From Luteimonas rhizosphaericola (GTDB lineage: Bacteria > Pseudomonadota > Gammaproteobacteria > Xanthomonadales > Xanthomonadaceae), in contig NZ_JARXRN010000011.1 of NCBI RefSeq assembly GCF_029888045.1, positions 1 to 64,000 of the forward strand: a stretch of 64,000 nt of DNA, read 5' to 3'. Positions 9,434 through 17,890 of this stretch are shown here, piece by piece. Position 1 is the first letter of the stretch. Each line of letters starts with the position of its first letter. A program made the translations under genes and the position numbers. Under the pieces are notes generated by a model that did no database searches, was not told where the DNA came from, and worked only from the letters and a program-made list of their open reading frames with translations.

Positions 9434-9799
9434 GGAAATCTCCTGAAGTGGGGGAACGGGCGCCGGGCCCGTCGCCGCGCGGCATCGGGAAGTGCCCGTC
9501 CGCGTCGGCGTGGTCAGGAGATGGGCGTTCCATCTGCGCATCAAAGACCTTGTTTCTGGATTCTTTATCCCATGATCGGGACCAATCAGATTCAACGCAG
9601 GCGCGTGCGCTCACCAGCGGACCGGACCCGGTTTTTGCGGCCGGCCTGCCCGGAACGCGGGCGATGGGGCGGACCGGGTTGGCGACGGGCTCCTTGGCGC
9701 GGCGCGCGATGACCCGCCGGGTCCCCGGGTGCGCTGCGCTTACCCGGGCTACGGCGCCGGTTTGCGGGTGCGGCGTCGCGATGCGGCACCGGTGCGTCG
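9434..9799. repeat. Intergenic region with an AT-richer promoter area and one REP
   Basis: A minus-oriented REP occupies 9723-9752, beyond the pdeM stop. The stretch at about 9545-9600 is clearly richer in A+T than its surroundings and contains GATAAAGAAT on the minus strand, a likely promoter area for the barrel gene. No clean -35/-10 pair was found by eye. Confidence 0.6.
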
Positions 9800-10438
9800 C
9801 TATCCCAGCCGCAGCAGCTGCCGCCCGTTGCACAGCACGCTGCCGGCGCTGTCCGCGCGCGGTACGGGATGGCCGCCGGTGAAGGCGGAGAACGCCGGCA
9901 GCACGGTGATCCCGGGCCGCAGCCAGAACAGCGGGTGCCGGCCCAGCGGCGGCAGCCGCAGCACTGGGTGCACGTGGCCGCACAGCACGTGCCGGTCGGA
10001 GGCGGACACGTCCGGCGGCGCGTGGCGGAACTCGAACGGAAGATCCACGTGCCCCTCGCGCACCCGCGCCACGCCCGCGGCCTCCGCGTCGAACGCACGG
10101 TCGTGGTTGCCCGGCACCACCGCGATGGCCACGTGCCCGTGGGCGTCGCGGAACGCGCGCCAGGCCGCGTCCACCGCGCGGTGGCGACGCGCATGCAGGA
10201 AGTCGCCGAGGATCCAGAGCTCGGCGGCGCCCGTGGTCGCGAGCAGCGTCGCCAGTCGCTGGAGATCGTGCGCGGTGCCGCCGCTTGGCACGGCAATGCC
10301 CGCGGCGCGGAAGGTATCGCCCTTGCCCAGGTGCAGGTCGGCGATGCACAGGCGGCCGCGCGCGGGCCAGTACAGCGCGCGGTCGGCGAGCAGGCGCACG
10401 GGTTCGCCGGCGAGGACAAGATCGAGGACGTCAGCCAT
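9800..10438 (-). CDS. pdeM: Ligase-associated metallophosphoesterase PdeM
   Basis: A 212-residue calcineurin-like enzyme with all metal motifs in order: DLHLGKGD, GDFLH, PGNHD and the GHVHP C-terminal His pair. Family members in Pseudomonas and others are Mn-dependent DNA nucleases found next to a DNA ligase, an Lhr-core helicase and an MBL exonuclease, and that order is reproduced here. Its ATG (10436-10438) lies inside the last codons of the helicase gene (stop 10431-10433), an 8-base overlap implying coupled translation. Confidence 0.93.
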   Translation of the reverse strand: MADVLDLVLAGEPVRLLADRALYWPARGRLCIADLHLGKGDTFRAAGIAVPSGGTAHDLQRLATLLATTGAAELWILGDFLHARRHRAVDAAWRAFRDAHGHVAIAVVPGNHDRAFDAEAAGVARVREGHVDLPFEFRHAPPDVSASDRHVLCGHVHPVLRLPPLGRHPLFWLRPGITVLPAFSAFTGGHPVPRADSAGSVLCNGRQLLRLG

Positions 10439-13400
10439 CGCGTGGCCGGCGGGACGTCGGCGCGCGTGCATCGGCGTGGGCGGCTTTGGACGAACCTGCC
10501 GGTCTGTCGCCGGCGCTTTGGGGTCGGTGCGGGGTTGCGGGTGTCTGGCGGGCCTGGGCCGTGTCGGCGGCGGGGCGCGTGTGGGACGCGGAGGTCTGGC
10601 GCGAAGAGGCGGTCGCAGTTGACGGGTTCGCGGGCGAGGCGCCACTGGGCTTCGGAAGGTTGCGTGGGGTCCCGGATGCGCTTCGCTTATCCGGGCGACG
10701 GAAGTGCGCGTTGGCGGGGCCTGGGCGCTTCCGGGACGCGGACATCCGTTGGGGGGATGCGGTTGAAGCGGGCGTTTCCGCGGGAGCGGTGCGCTTGGCG
10801 GTCGAAACATCGCGCGGGACCCCGGATGCGCTTCGCTTATCCGGGCTACGGGGGCGGTGGCGATGTTCGAGGCGCTCGGCGGCGCGCTGCACGCGGGTGC
10901 GCCAGTCCTCGCTGCTGTGGGTGCCGCGCATGGCGTCGGCCCAGAGCGGGAACGACAGCGGCGTGAGCGTGTCGGGCCGCTGCAGGTCGAGCGGCTGGGC
11001 ATGGCAGCGTTCGAGCACCGCCTGCAGCGCACGCACTTCCAGCTGGGCCTCGAACACTTCGCGCTCGGCCTGTTCGAGCAGCAGGTGGCCGGGGTCGTGC
11101 CGCTGCAGTACGTCGAACAGCAGCCCGCTGGAGGCCTGCAGCTGGCGCAGGCTGCGCAGGGCGCGGCCCGGCAGCGACGGCGGCAGCAGGCCGGCCACGC
11201 GCGCGATCTCGCGGAACTGGCGACGCGCGAGTTCGGCCAGGTTGGCGCCGGCCTGCAGGTCCTCGACCAGGCCCTGCGGCGCGAGCAGGGCGTGCACCAG
11301 GTCGGCATCGAGCTCCGGCTGCGCCTGCGCGGTCAGCGCCAGCCCGTAGTCGTTGACCGCGAAGGCGAAGGTGTTGGGCGCACGCCGACCCCAGCGCAGC
11401 GCCAGCAGCGCGGCCAGGCCCTCGTGCACGCCGCGGCCGGCGAACGGATACAGGAACAGGTGCCAGCCTTCGCGCGTCTTCACGAATTCCGCCAGCAGGC
11501 GTCCCGGCGCGGGCAGCGCGGACAGCCGCGCCTGCAGGTCGAGCAGCGGGCCCAGTGCGCGGAGCTCGGGGCTGTCGCGCGGGCCGGCCAGCACCTGCGC
11601 CACGCGCGCGCCGAGTTCGCCCGACATCGGCATGCGCCCGCCCTGCCAGCGCGGCACGATGCCGTCGGCCTGCCTGGCGATGCGCACGTACGCGGTCATG
11701 TCCTGCAGGCGCACCAGCTCGAGTGTGCGGCCGGCGAACTGGAAGCGTTCGCGCGGGCGCAGGCGCGCGAGGAAGCTCTCCTCCACGCTGCCCAGCGTGC
11801 CGCCGCGCATCAGCTTCACCTGCAGCGCGCCGTCGCTGGTGATGGTGCCGATCGACAGCCGGTGGCGCTGGGCGATGCGGCGCTCGTGCACGCGGTAAAC
11901 GCCATCGTCGTCGAGCGTGACGCGGGTGTATTCGGGATAGTGCTGCAGCGCCTCTCCACCGCGCACGATGAAAGCCAGCACCGCCGCCCACTGCGCGTCG
12001 GTGAGCGCGGCGAAGGCGTGGGTGCCGCGCACTTCGCGCAGCAGCGCGTCTGCGCGAAAGCCGCCGCCGAGCGCGAGGGTGACGCAGTGCTGGGCGAGCA
12101 CGTCCAGCGACAGCCGCAGCGGCACGCGCGCCTCGATCTGCCCGTCCGCCAGCGCCGCGCGCGCGGCGGCGTATTCGGCCAGCTCCAGCGCGTGCGTCGG
12201 CACGCAGACCACGTGTCCGGCCTCGCCCGGACGATGGCGCGCGCGGCCGGCGCGCTGCAGCAGCCGCGCCATGCCCTTGGGACTGCCGAGCTGCAGCACC
12301 TGGTCCACGGCCGGGAAGTCGACGCCCAGGTCGAGGCTCGAAGTGGCGACCACGCAGCGCACGCGCCCTTCGCGCAGCCCCTGCTCGACCGACGCGCGCA
12401 GCTTCGGGTCGAGCGAGCCGTGGTGCAGGGCCAGGGTCTCGGGCGCGTCGAGCCAGGTCGCGGCCAGGGCGCGGTGCCAGAGCTCGGCCTGCGAACGCGT
12501 GTTCGCGAACAGCAGCGTGGTGCCCGCCGCCTGCAGCTGCGCGGCGACGCGCTGCACCTGCGACAGGCCGATGTGCCCGGCCCAGGGAAAGCGCTCGCCG
12601 GCCTCGGGCAGCAGGGTGTCGAGCGTCAGGCTGCGCGGTTTCGCCGCGTGCAGGATCGCGGCGCCGGGCGCGTGCGGCAGCAGCACGTCGCGCGCCTGCT
12701 CGAGGTTGCCGAGCGTGGCCGACAGCCCCCAGGTGCGCGCCTGCGGCGCCCACGCCCGCAGCCGCGCCAGGCACAGCTGCAGCAGCACGCCGCGCTTGTT
12801 GCCGAGCAGTTCGTGCCATTCGTCGACCACGATCCCGCGCAGGCCCGCCAGCTGCGCGGCGGTGTCGGGATAGCTCAGCAGCAGCGCCAGCGATTCGGGC
12901 GTGATCACCAGCGCATCCGCGCGCCCCTGCCGCGCCAGGCGCCGGTCGCGCGAGGACGCATCGCCGGTGCGCATCGCCACGGTCCAGTCCAGGCCCAGCG
13001 CGGCGATCGGCTCGCGCAGCGCGCGCACGGTGTCATTGGCCAGCGCGCGCAGCGGCGTGATCCACAGCAGCCGGGTGCGGCCGGCGGTGGACACGCCGGC
13101 GCGGCGCGTGGAGCGCGATGCGGGCGGAACGGGCGCGGCGCGGTCGCCTGCGTCCATCGCGCCGGGCGGCGCGATGACGGCCTCGGGTGCCCCGGTGTCC
13201 GATGTGGCACGTGGTGCCGCCCGGTCGGACGCAGCGGTTGTCGAGGCAGTCGCGGCCGGCGCGCCGCCCTCGTGCGTTGCAGGCGCGTCGTCCGCCGTGC
13301 CGACGGCGCGTGTCGCCACGGCGCGCACGCCGCGCGACCTCGCCGGTGTTTTCGCTTTCACCTTCGCCCTGGCCGATGCCGCCCTGGCCTGCGCCGCCTC

Positions 13401-13598
13401 GGCCAGCGCATCGAGCAGCGGGCCGCCGAGCGCCGCCAGGGTCTTGCCGCTGCCCGTGGGCGTGACCAGCAGCCCCGATTCGCCGCGGCGCCAGCGGCGC
13501 CAGGCCTCGTGCTGGAACGGCGCCGGCGTCCAGCCCTGCGCGGCGAACCAGTCCGCCAGCGGCGCGTCGAAGCGCGTGCGCGACCCGGGCGGACTCAT
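10431..13598 (-). CDS. Ligase-associated Lhr-core-type DEXH DNA helicase with REP-encoded C-terminal tail
   Basis: A 1055-residue superfamily 2 helicase. Motif I is TPTGSGKT (46-53), motif Ia TPLRALAND (181-189), motif II DEWH (259-262) and motif III GLSATLGN. Motif VI is QRAGRARHRPGE. Family members are 3'-5' helicases acting with the adjacent ligase, nuclease and phosphoesterase. Two oddities are visible. About 105 Ala/Thr/Arg-rich residues (70-174) separate motifs I and Ia, where the family has a short loop. From about residue 913 a basic, low-complexity tail of about 143 residues runs on, containing PDKRSASG twice, at exactly the two REP positions 10820-10849 and 10670-10699. The start ATG overlaps the ligase stop by 4 bases. 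Confidence 0.93.
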   Translation of the reverse strand: MSPPGSRTRFDAPLADWFAAQGWTPAPFQHEAWRRWRRGESGLLVTPTGSGKTLAALGGPLLDALAEAAQARAASARAKVKAKTPARSRGVRAVATRAVGTADDAPATHEGGAPAATASTTAASDRAAPRATSDTGAPEAVIAPPGAMDAGDRAAPVPPASRSTRRAGVSTAGRTRLLWITPLRALANDTVRALREPIAALGLDWTVAMRTGDASSRDRRLARQGRADALVITPESLALLLSYPDTAAQLAGLRGIVVDEWHELLGNKRGVLLQLCLARLRAWAPQARTWGLSATLGNLEQARDVLLPHAPGAAILHAAKPRSLTLDTLLPEAGERFPWAGHIGLSQVQRVAAQLQAAGTTLLFANTRSQAELWHRALAATWLDAPETLALHHGSLDPKLRASVEQGLREGRVRCVVATSSLDLGVDFPAVDQVLQLGSPKGMARLLQRAGRARHRPGEAGHVVCVPTHALELAEYAAARAALADGQIEARVPLRLSLDVLAQHCVTLALGGGFRADALLREVRGTHAFAALTDAQWAAVLAFIVRGGEALQHYPEYTRVTLDDDGVYRVHERRIAQRHRLSIGTITSDGALQVKLMRGGTLGSVEESFLARLRPRERFQFAGRTLELVRLQDMTAYVRIARQADGIVPRWQGGRMPMSGELGARVAQVLAGPRDSPELRALGPLLDLQARLSALPAPGRLLAEFVKTREGWHLFLYPFAGRGVHEGLAALLALRWGRRAPNTFAFAVNDYGLALTAQAQPELDADLVHALLAPQGLVEDLQAGANLAELARRQFREIARVAGLLPPSLPGRALRSLRQLQASSGLLFDVLQRHDPGHLLLEQAEREVFEAQLEVRALQAVLERCHAQPLDLQRPDTLTPLSFPLWADAMRGTHSSEDWRTRVQRAAERLEHRHRPRSPDKRSASGVPRDVSTAKRTAPAETPASTASPQRMSASRKRPGPANAHFRRPDKRSASGTPRNLPKPSGASPANPSTATASSRQTSASHTRPAADTAQARQTPATPHRPQSAGDRPAGSSKAAHADARAPTSRRPRDG
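10670..10699 (-). repeat. REP element inside the helicase coding sequence (distal copy)
   Basis: A GTAG-type REP variant in which the GTAG end reads GTCG. On the coding strand it is translated as RPDKRSASG. Stem and loop are intact as DNA, so it kept its palindrome while being an open frame. Confidence 0.9.
10820..10849 (-). repeat. REP element inside the helicase coding sequence (proximal copy)
   Basis: A canonical GTAGCCCGGATAAGCG-type REP, translated in the helicase frame as SPDKRSASG. It sits at about residue 917, just after the last segment that resembles the helicase family (SSEDWRTRVQRAAERLEH), so it marks the boundary of the acquired tail. Confidence 0.92.
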
Positions 13599-15385
13599 CG
13601 CGCCAGCGCCCGCAGCGTGTCGAGCCGGTCGGCCTCGGCCGCGGGCTTGTCCTGGCGCCAGCGCAGGATGCGCGGGAAGCGCACCGCGATGCCGGACTTG
13701 TGCCGGGTGGAGCGGTTCACCGCCTCGAAGCCGAGTTCGAACACGTGCACGCCCGGCACCGAGCGCACCGGGCCGAAGCGTTCCAGCGTGTGGGCGCGGA
13801 TCCAGCGGTCGAGCCTGAGGATCTCGGCATCGTCCAGCCCGCTGTAGGCCTTGGCCACCGGCACCAGCGCATCGCCGTCCCACAGGCCGAAGGTATAGTC
13901 GGTGTAGAGCGTGCTGCGGCGGCCGTGGCCGGACTGGGCGTAGATCAGCACCGCGTCGACGGTGAGCGGATCGATCTTCCACTTCCACCAGTCGCCGCGC
14001 CTGCGTCCGCCCTGGTAGGGCGCGACGGCGCGCTTGAGCATCAGGCCTTCCACGCCGCGCTCGCGCGCCTGGCCTCGCAGCGCGGCGGCGTGCGCCCAGT
14101 GGTCCACGTCGACCAGCGGCGAGAGCACGATGCGCGGATCGTCGTGGGCGTCGAGCAGCGCGGCCAGGGCCTCGCGCCGTTCGCGCTGCGGACGCCCGCG
14201 CCAGTCGACGCCGTCCAGTTCCAGCAGGTCGTAGGCCTGCACCCGCACCGGCGTGTCGGCGAGCGTCTTCGGGCCCGGCTTGCGGCGCTGGATGCGCGTC
14301 TGCAGCGCGGTGAACGCCAGCGGCGCGTCCTCGCCCGCGCGCCAGGCGAGCAGTTCGCCGTCGAGCACGCAGTCGCGCGGCAGCGCGCGCGCGGCGTCCT
14401 CGATCTCCGGGAAGCGGCCGTCCAGGCGTTCCTCGCCGCGCGACCACAGCGCCACCTCGCCGCCGCGACGGATCAGCTGCAGGCGGATGCCGTCCCATTT
14501 CCATTCCAGCAGCCAGTCGTCCACCGGCCCCAGCGCGCGTTCGATCGCACCGGGATCGTTGGCCAACGCGGTGGTGGAGTCGGTTGCGCCGCCCGGATCC
14601 GCGTCGGCCTCGAGGGCGCGATCGCCGGGGTCTCCCGTCGCCGCCGATCCGGCATCGGCAGGCTCCGGCGCCTGGCCTTCGGATGCGGTCGTGCCCTGCC
14701 CGTCTTCGGCCGGTGCCTCCGGCCGCAGCGCGGCCTCGATCGGGGTGGCGAGGAAGAACGGATACGGCTGCTGGCGATCGCTTTCCAGCGCCTCGTGCGA
14801 CAGCAGGCGCTCGAGGAAGGCCGGCGTCGGCGACCACTCCCCGAGCATGCGCTGGGCGATGCGGGCGATGTCGACCCCGCTCATTTCCGCCAGCGCCTGC
14901 TGCACCAGTCGCTGCGACACGCCCACCCGCAGCGCGCCGGTCAGCAGCTTGTTGAACAGCAGCCGCTCGTCGAAGCAAAGCGTGCGCCAGGCCTCCACCA
15001 CCACCGCGCGGCGCACGTCCTCGTCGCGGTTGGCGACCGGCAGCAGGCGGCGTTCGATCCACTCCGACAGCGGCACGTCGGCCGCGCGCTGCGCCGGATC
15101 GTCGAGCAGCAGGGCCAGGGTCTCCGCCAGGTCGCCGACCTGGTCGTAGCTGTCGTCCACCAGCCAGTCGGGCAGGCCCGCCTCGGCGGCGATCCACGCG
15201 CGCAGCTCGCGGGTGTTGGCGATACGCTTCTTCGCGCCGGCCACCTTGCCGCCGGCCAGCAGGTGCAGCGCCCAGGCGGCATCGCGCGGCGGCGCTTCGC
15301 GGAAGTAGCGCACCAGCGCGGCGCGCTTGTCGAGCGTGGCGGTGCTGCGGTCGAGCTCGCGGTAGAGGGTGGCGAAGCGGCGCAT
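13595..15385 (-). CDS. ATP-dependent DNA ligase (Lhr/PdeM-associated)
   Basis: A 596-residue ligase. It has an N-terminal DNA-binding domain (1-220), then the nucleotidyltransferase core with adenylated Lys296 in EWKWDGIR. Later motifs include DGELLAWR, EGLMLKR and the motif V lysines in WWKWKIDPL. An OB-fold follows, containing ELGFEAVNRSTRHKSGIAVRFPR. This is the ligase of the Exo-Lig-Lhr-MPE cluster, not NAD-dependent LigA. Residues about 222-275 are a Gly/Ala/Asp/Glu-rich acidic linker between the domains, unusual for the family. The start at 15385 is chosen because the frame upstream overlaps the exonuclease in an unrelated frame. Confidence 0.94.
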   Translation of the reverse strand: MRRFATLYRELDRSTATLDKRAALVRYFREAPPRDAAWALHLLAGGKVAGAKKRIANTRELRAWIAAEAGLPDWLVDDSYDQVGDLAETLALLLDDPAQRAADVPLSEWIERRLLPVANRDEDVRRAVVVEAWRTLCFDERLLFNKLLTGALRVGVSQRLVQQALAEMSGVDIARIAQRMLGEWSPTPAFLERLLSHEALESDRQQPYPFFLATPIEAALRPEAPAEDGQGTTASEGQAPEPADAGSAATGDPGDRALEADADPGGATDSTTALANDPGAIERALGPVDDWLLEWKWDGIRLQLIRRGGEVALWSRGEERLDGRFPEIEDAARALPRDCVLDGELLAWRAGEDAPLAFTALQTRIQRRKPGPKTLADTPVRVQAYDLLELDGVDWRGRPQRERREALAALLDAHDDPRIVLSPLVDVDHWAHAAALRGQARERGVEGLMLKRAVAPYQGGRRRGDWWKWKIDPLTVDAVLIYAQSGHGRRSTLYTDYTFGLWDGDALVPVAKAYSGLDDAEILRLDRWIRAHTLERFGPVRSVPGVHVFELGFEAVNRSTRHKSGIAVRFPRILRWRQDKPAAEADRLDTLRALAR

Positions 15386-15392
15386 GCGGCGC

Positions 15393-16391
15393 TCAGTCCT
15401 CGTCGCCGTAGCCGGTGCGGAAGGCGCCGGCGTCCATGCCGTCCTCGCACAGCGCGCGCACGATGGCGTCGGTGTTGCCGTGGGTGGCAATGATGCGGGT
15501 GGCGCCGGTCTCGCGCACGGTGCGCATGAGGTCCGGCCAGTCGGCGTGGTCGGAGACCACGAAGCCGCGGTCGTAGTTGCGGCGCCGGCGGTTGCCGCGG
15601 ATGCGCATCCAGCCCGAGGCGAAGCCGGTCTGGGCGCGGCGGAAGCGGCGCAGCCACGCGCTGCCCGCGGCGGACGGCGGCGCCAGCACCAGGCGGCCGG
15701 CGAAGTCCGCGCCCTTGGCGAGGTCGGAGACGGGTTCGGTCGGCGGCAGGGCGATGCCGGCGCCGCGATATACGTCGACGCCGCTGGCGATCGCGCCGTG
15801 CAGCAGCACCGGCGTGTCGACGTGCGGGGCCAGTTCGGCCAGCACCCGCTGCGCCTTGCCCAGCGCGTAGCAGAACAGCACCGCGGCCACGCCCTCGGCC
15901 GCGCAGTCGCGCTGCCACTCGGCGATCTCGTGCGCCACCTCGCCGGTGTCCGGCCAGCGGTACACCGGCAGACCGAAGGTCGCCTCGGTGATGAAGGTGT
16001 CGCAGGGCACCACCTCGAACGGCGCGCAGGTGGGGTCGGGCTGGCGCTTGTAGTCGCCGGAGGCCACCCACACGCGGCCGTCGGCCTCGATCCGCACCTG
16101 GGCCGAACCCAGCACGTGCCCGGCCGGGTGCAGCGACACCCGCGCGCGGCCGAGGTCGAACGCCTCGCCGTAGTCGCGCGCGTGGTAGCGCTGCGCGCCG
16201 AGCCGCCACTCCAGGATCGGCAGGCTCTCGCGCACGCAGTGGTATTCGCCCATGCCGCCGCGGGCGTGGTCGCCGTGGCCGTGGGTGATCACCGCGCGCG
16301 GCACCGGCCGCCAGGGGTCGATGTGGAAATCGCCGGCGGGGCAGTACAGGCCTTCGGGCCGCAGTTCGACCAGGTCGCGCACGGACGCCAT
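15393..16391 (-). CDS. Ligase-associated MBL-fold DNA exonuclease
   Basis: A 332-residue metallo-beta-lactamase/beta-CASP-like protein of the family annotated ligase-associated DNA exonuclease. The zinc motif is THGHGDHARGG. Further His/Asp motifs are HPAGHVLGSAQV, SGDYKR and the C-terminal VSDHADW and ATHGNTD. It is the first gene of the four-gene repair operon, 7 bases before the ligase. Relatives (SNM1/Artemis-like) process DNA ends, but exact polarity and substrate are not readable. Confidence 0.92.
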   Translation of the reverse strand: MASVRDLVELRPEGLYCPAGDFHIDPWRPVPRAVITHGHGDHARGGMGEYHCVRESLPILEWRLGAQRYHARDYGEAFDLGRARVSLHPAGHVLGSAQVRIEADGRVWVASGDYKRQPDPTCAPFEVVPCDTFITEATFGLPVYRWPDTGEVAHEIAEWQRDCAAEGVAAVLFCYALGKAQRVLAELAPHVDTPVLLHGAIASGVDVYRGAGIALPPTEPVSDLAKGADFAGRLVLAPPSAAGSAWLRRFRRAQTGFASGWMRIRGNRRRRNYDRGFVVSDHADWPDLMRTVRETGATRIIATHGNTDAIVRALCEDGMDAGAFRTGYGDED

Positions 16392-16606
16392 CGTCAGCCC
16401 GCGGGGGCCGGCGGCGGAGCCGGAAAACGGGACGCGAGCGGGAGCGGGGACATCGGACGACGGCGGCGGCGGACGGGACTCTGGAGACTGCACGGCGGCG
16501 CGTGCAGGCCGGGCGAACGCACGGGCCTGAACGCGGTCGCGGCGATGTTCATGATCGCCGCGGCCGCGTCTCACGGATTGAGACTGGCGCCGCCCACCCT
16601 GCAGCG
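16392..16606. promoter_or_regulatory. Divergent promoter region of the repair island
   Basis: The only non-coding stretch between the minus-strand Exo-Lig-helicase-PdeM operon and the plus-strand radical-SAM/UdgX pair, so both promoters must lie here. No LexA box, clear palindrome or sigma-70 consensus was found by eye. Confidence 0.4.
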
Positions 16607-17890
16607 ATGGAAACTGCCCGCAAACTGGCCATCCTCGCCGATGCCGCCAAGTACGACGCCTCCTGCGCCTCCAGCGGCGCCGGGAAGCGGCATTCGCTGG
16701 GCAGCGGCGGGATCGGCAGCACCGAGGGCATGGGCATCTGCCACAGCTACACGCCCGACGGGCGCTGCGTGTCGCTGCTCAAGATCCTGCTCACCAACTT
16801 CTGCGTCTACGACTGCGCGTACTGCGTCAACCGGGTCTCGAGCAACGTGCCGCGCGCGCGCTTCACCGTCGACGAGGTGGTGCAGCTCACCCTCGACTTC
16901 TACCGCCGCAACTACATCGAGGGGCTGTTCCTCTCCAGCGGCATCATCCGCAACGGCGACTACACCATGGAGCAACTGGTGGAAGTGGCGCGCTGCCTGC
17001 GCGAGGAGCACCGCTTCGCCGGCTATATCCACCTCAAGACCATTCCCGAGGCCTCGCCCGAACTGCTGGCCGCCGCCGGCCGCTACGCCGACCGGCTGTC
17101 GATCAATGTCGAGCTGCCCACCGAGGCGGGGCTGGCGAAGTTCGCGCCGGAAAAGCGGCTGCCGGCGATCCGCGGCGCGATGGGCGAGCTGCGCTGGCGG
17201 ATCGAGGAGTCGAAGCAGGCCCGCGCGCCGAAGCCCAAGGCCGCGACCACACCCGCCGCCGCACCGAAGCGGCGCGCCCCGCGCTTCGCGCCCGCCGGCC
17301 AGAGCACGCAGATGATCGTCGGTGCCGACGGCGCGGACGACCGCGCGATCCTGACGATGGCCGACAACCTGTACGGCAACTACCGGCTGCGGCGCGTGTA
17401 CTACTCCGCCTTCAGCCCGATCCCCGACGCCAGCCGCGCGCTGCCGCCGCAGGCGCCGCCGCTGCTGCGCGAACACCGGCTGTACCAGGCCGACTGGCTG
17501 CTGCGTTTCTACGACTACCGCATCGACGAGATCGCCGGCGGCCGCGGCGACGGCATGCTCGACCTCGACGTGGATCCCAAGCTCGGCTGGGCGCTGCGCC
17601 ATCCCGAGCGCTTCCCGGTCGACCTCAATACCGCGGCGAAAGAGCTGCTGCTGCGCGTGCCCGGCCTGGGCGTGCGCAACGTGCAGCGGGTGCTGGCGGC
17701 GCGGCGGCACGGACGGCTGCGGGTCGCCGACCTGGCGCGCCTGCGCGCGCCGCTGACCAAGCTGCTGCCGTTCGTGCAGCTGGCCGACCACCATCCGCGG
17801 CGGTCGCTGGACGATCCGCAGGCGCTGCGCGCGCGGCTGGCGCCGCCGCCGCGGCAGGGATCGCTGTTCGACGCCGCCGCGGCGGCCTGA
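16607..17890 (+). CDS. Putative DNA modification/repair radical SAM protein
   Basis: A 427-residue radical-SAM protein. The 4Fe-4S cysteines are C66, C70 and C73 in NFCVYDCAYC. The N-terminus KLAILADAAKYDASCASSG and the central GLFLSSGII, GYIHLKTIPE and SINVELPTE segments are typical of the family paired with a DUF4130 protein or UdgX. A C-terminal helix-hairpin-helix (LLLRVPGLGVRNVQRVLAAR) suggests DNA binding. A Lys/Ala/Pro-rich insert occupies about residues 206-240. The reaction is not established in the literature known to me. The stop is immediately followed by the next gene's GTG. Confidence 0.93.
   Translation: METARKLAILADAAKYDASCASSGAGKRHSLGSGGIGSTEGMGICHSYTPDGRCVSLLKILLTNFCVYDCAYCVNRVSSNVPRARFTVDEVVQLTLDFYRRNYIEGLFLSSGIIRNGDYTMEQLVEVARCLREEHRFAGYIHLKTIPEASPELLAAAGRYADRLSINVELPTEAGLAKFAPEKRLPAIRGAMGELRWRIEESKQARAPKPKAATTPAAAPKRRAPRFAPAGQSTQMIVGADGADDRAILTMADNLYGNYRLRRVYYSAFSPIPDASRALPPQAPPLLREHRLYQADWLLRFYDYRIDEIAGGRGDGMLDLDVDPKLGWALRHPERFPVDLNTAAKELLLRVPGLGVRNVQRVLAARRHGRLRVADLARLRAPLTKLLPFVQLADHHPRRSLDDPQALRARLAPPPRQGSLFDAAAAA

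Noticed and set aside
9552-9600. Clean sigma-70 promoter for the barrel gene
   Set aside because: A+T-rich text is present but -35 and -10 candidates have wrong spacing, so only a promoter area is reported.
10857-13847. 996-codon plus-strand open frame antisense to the helicase
   Set aside because: Low-information Arg/Gln/Ala composition. The opposite strand carries a complete helicase with all motifs.
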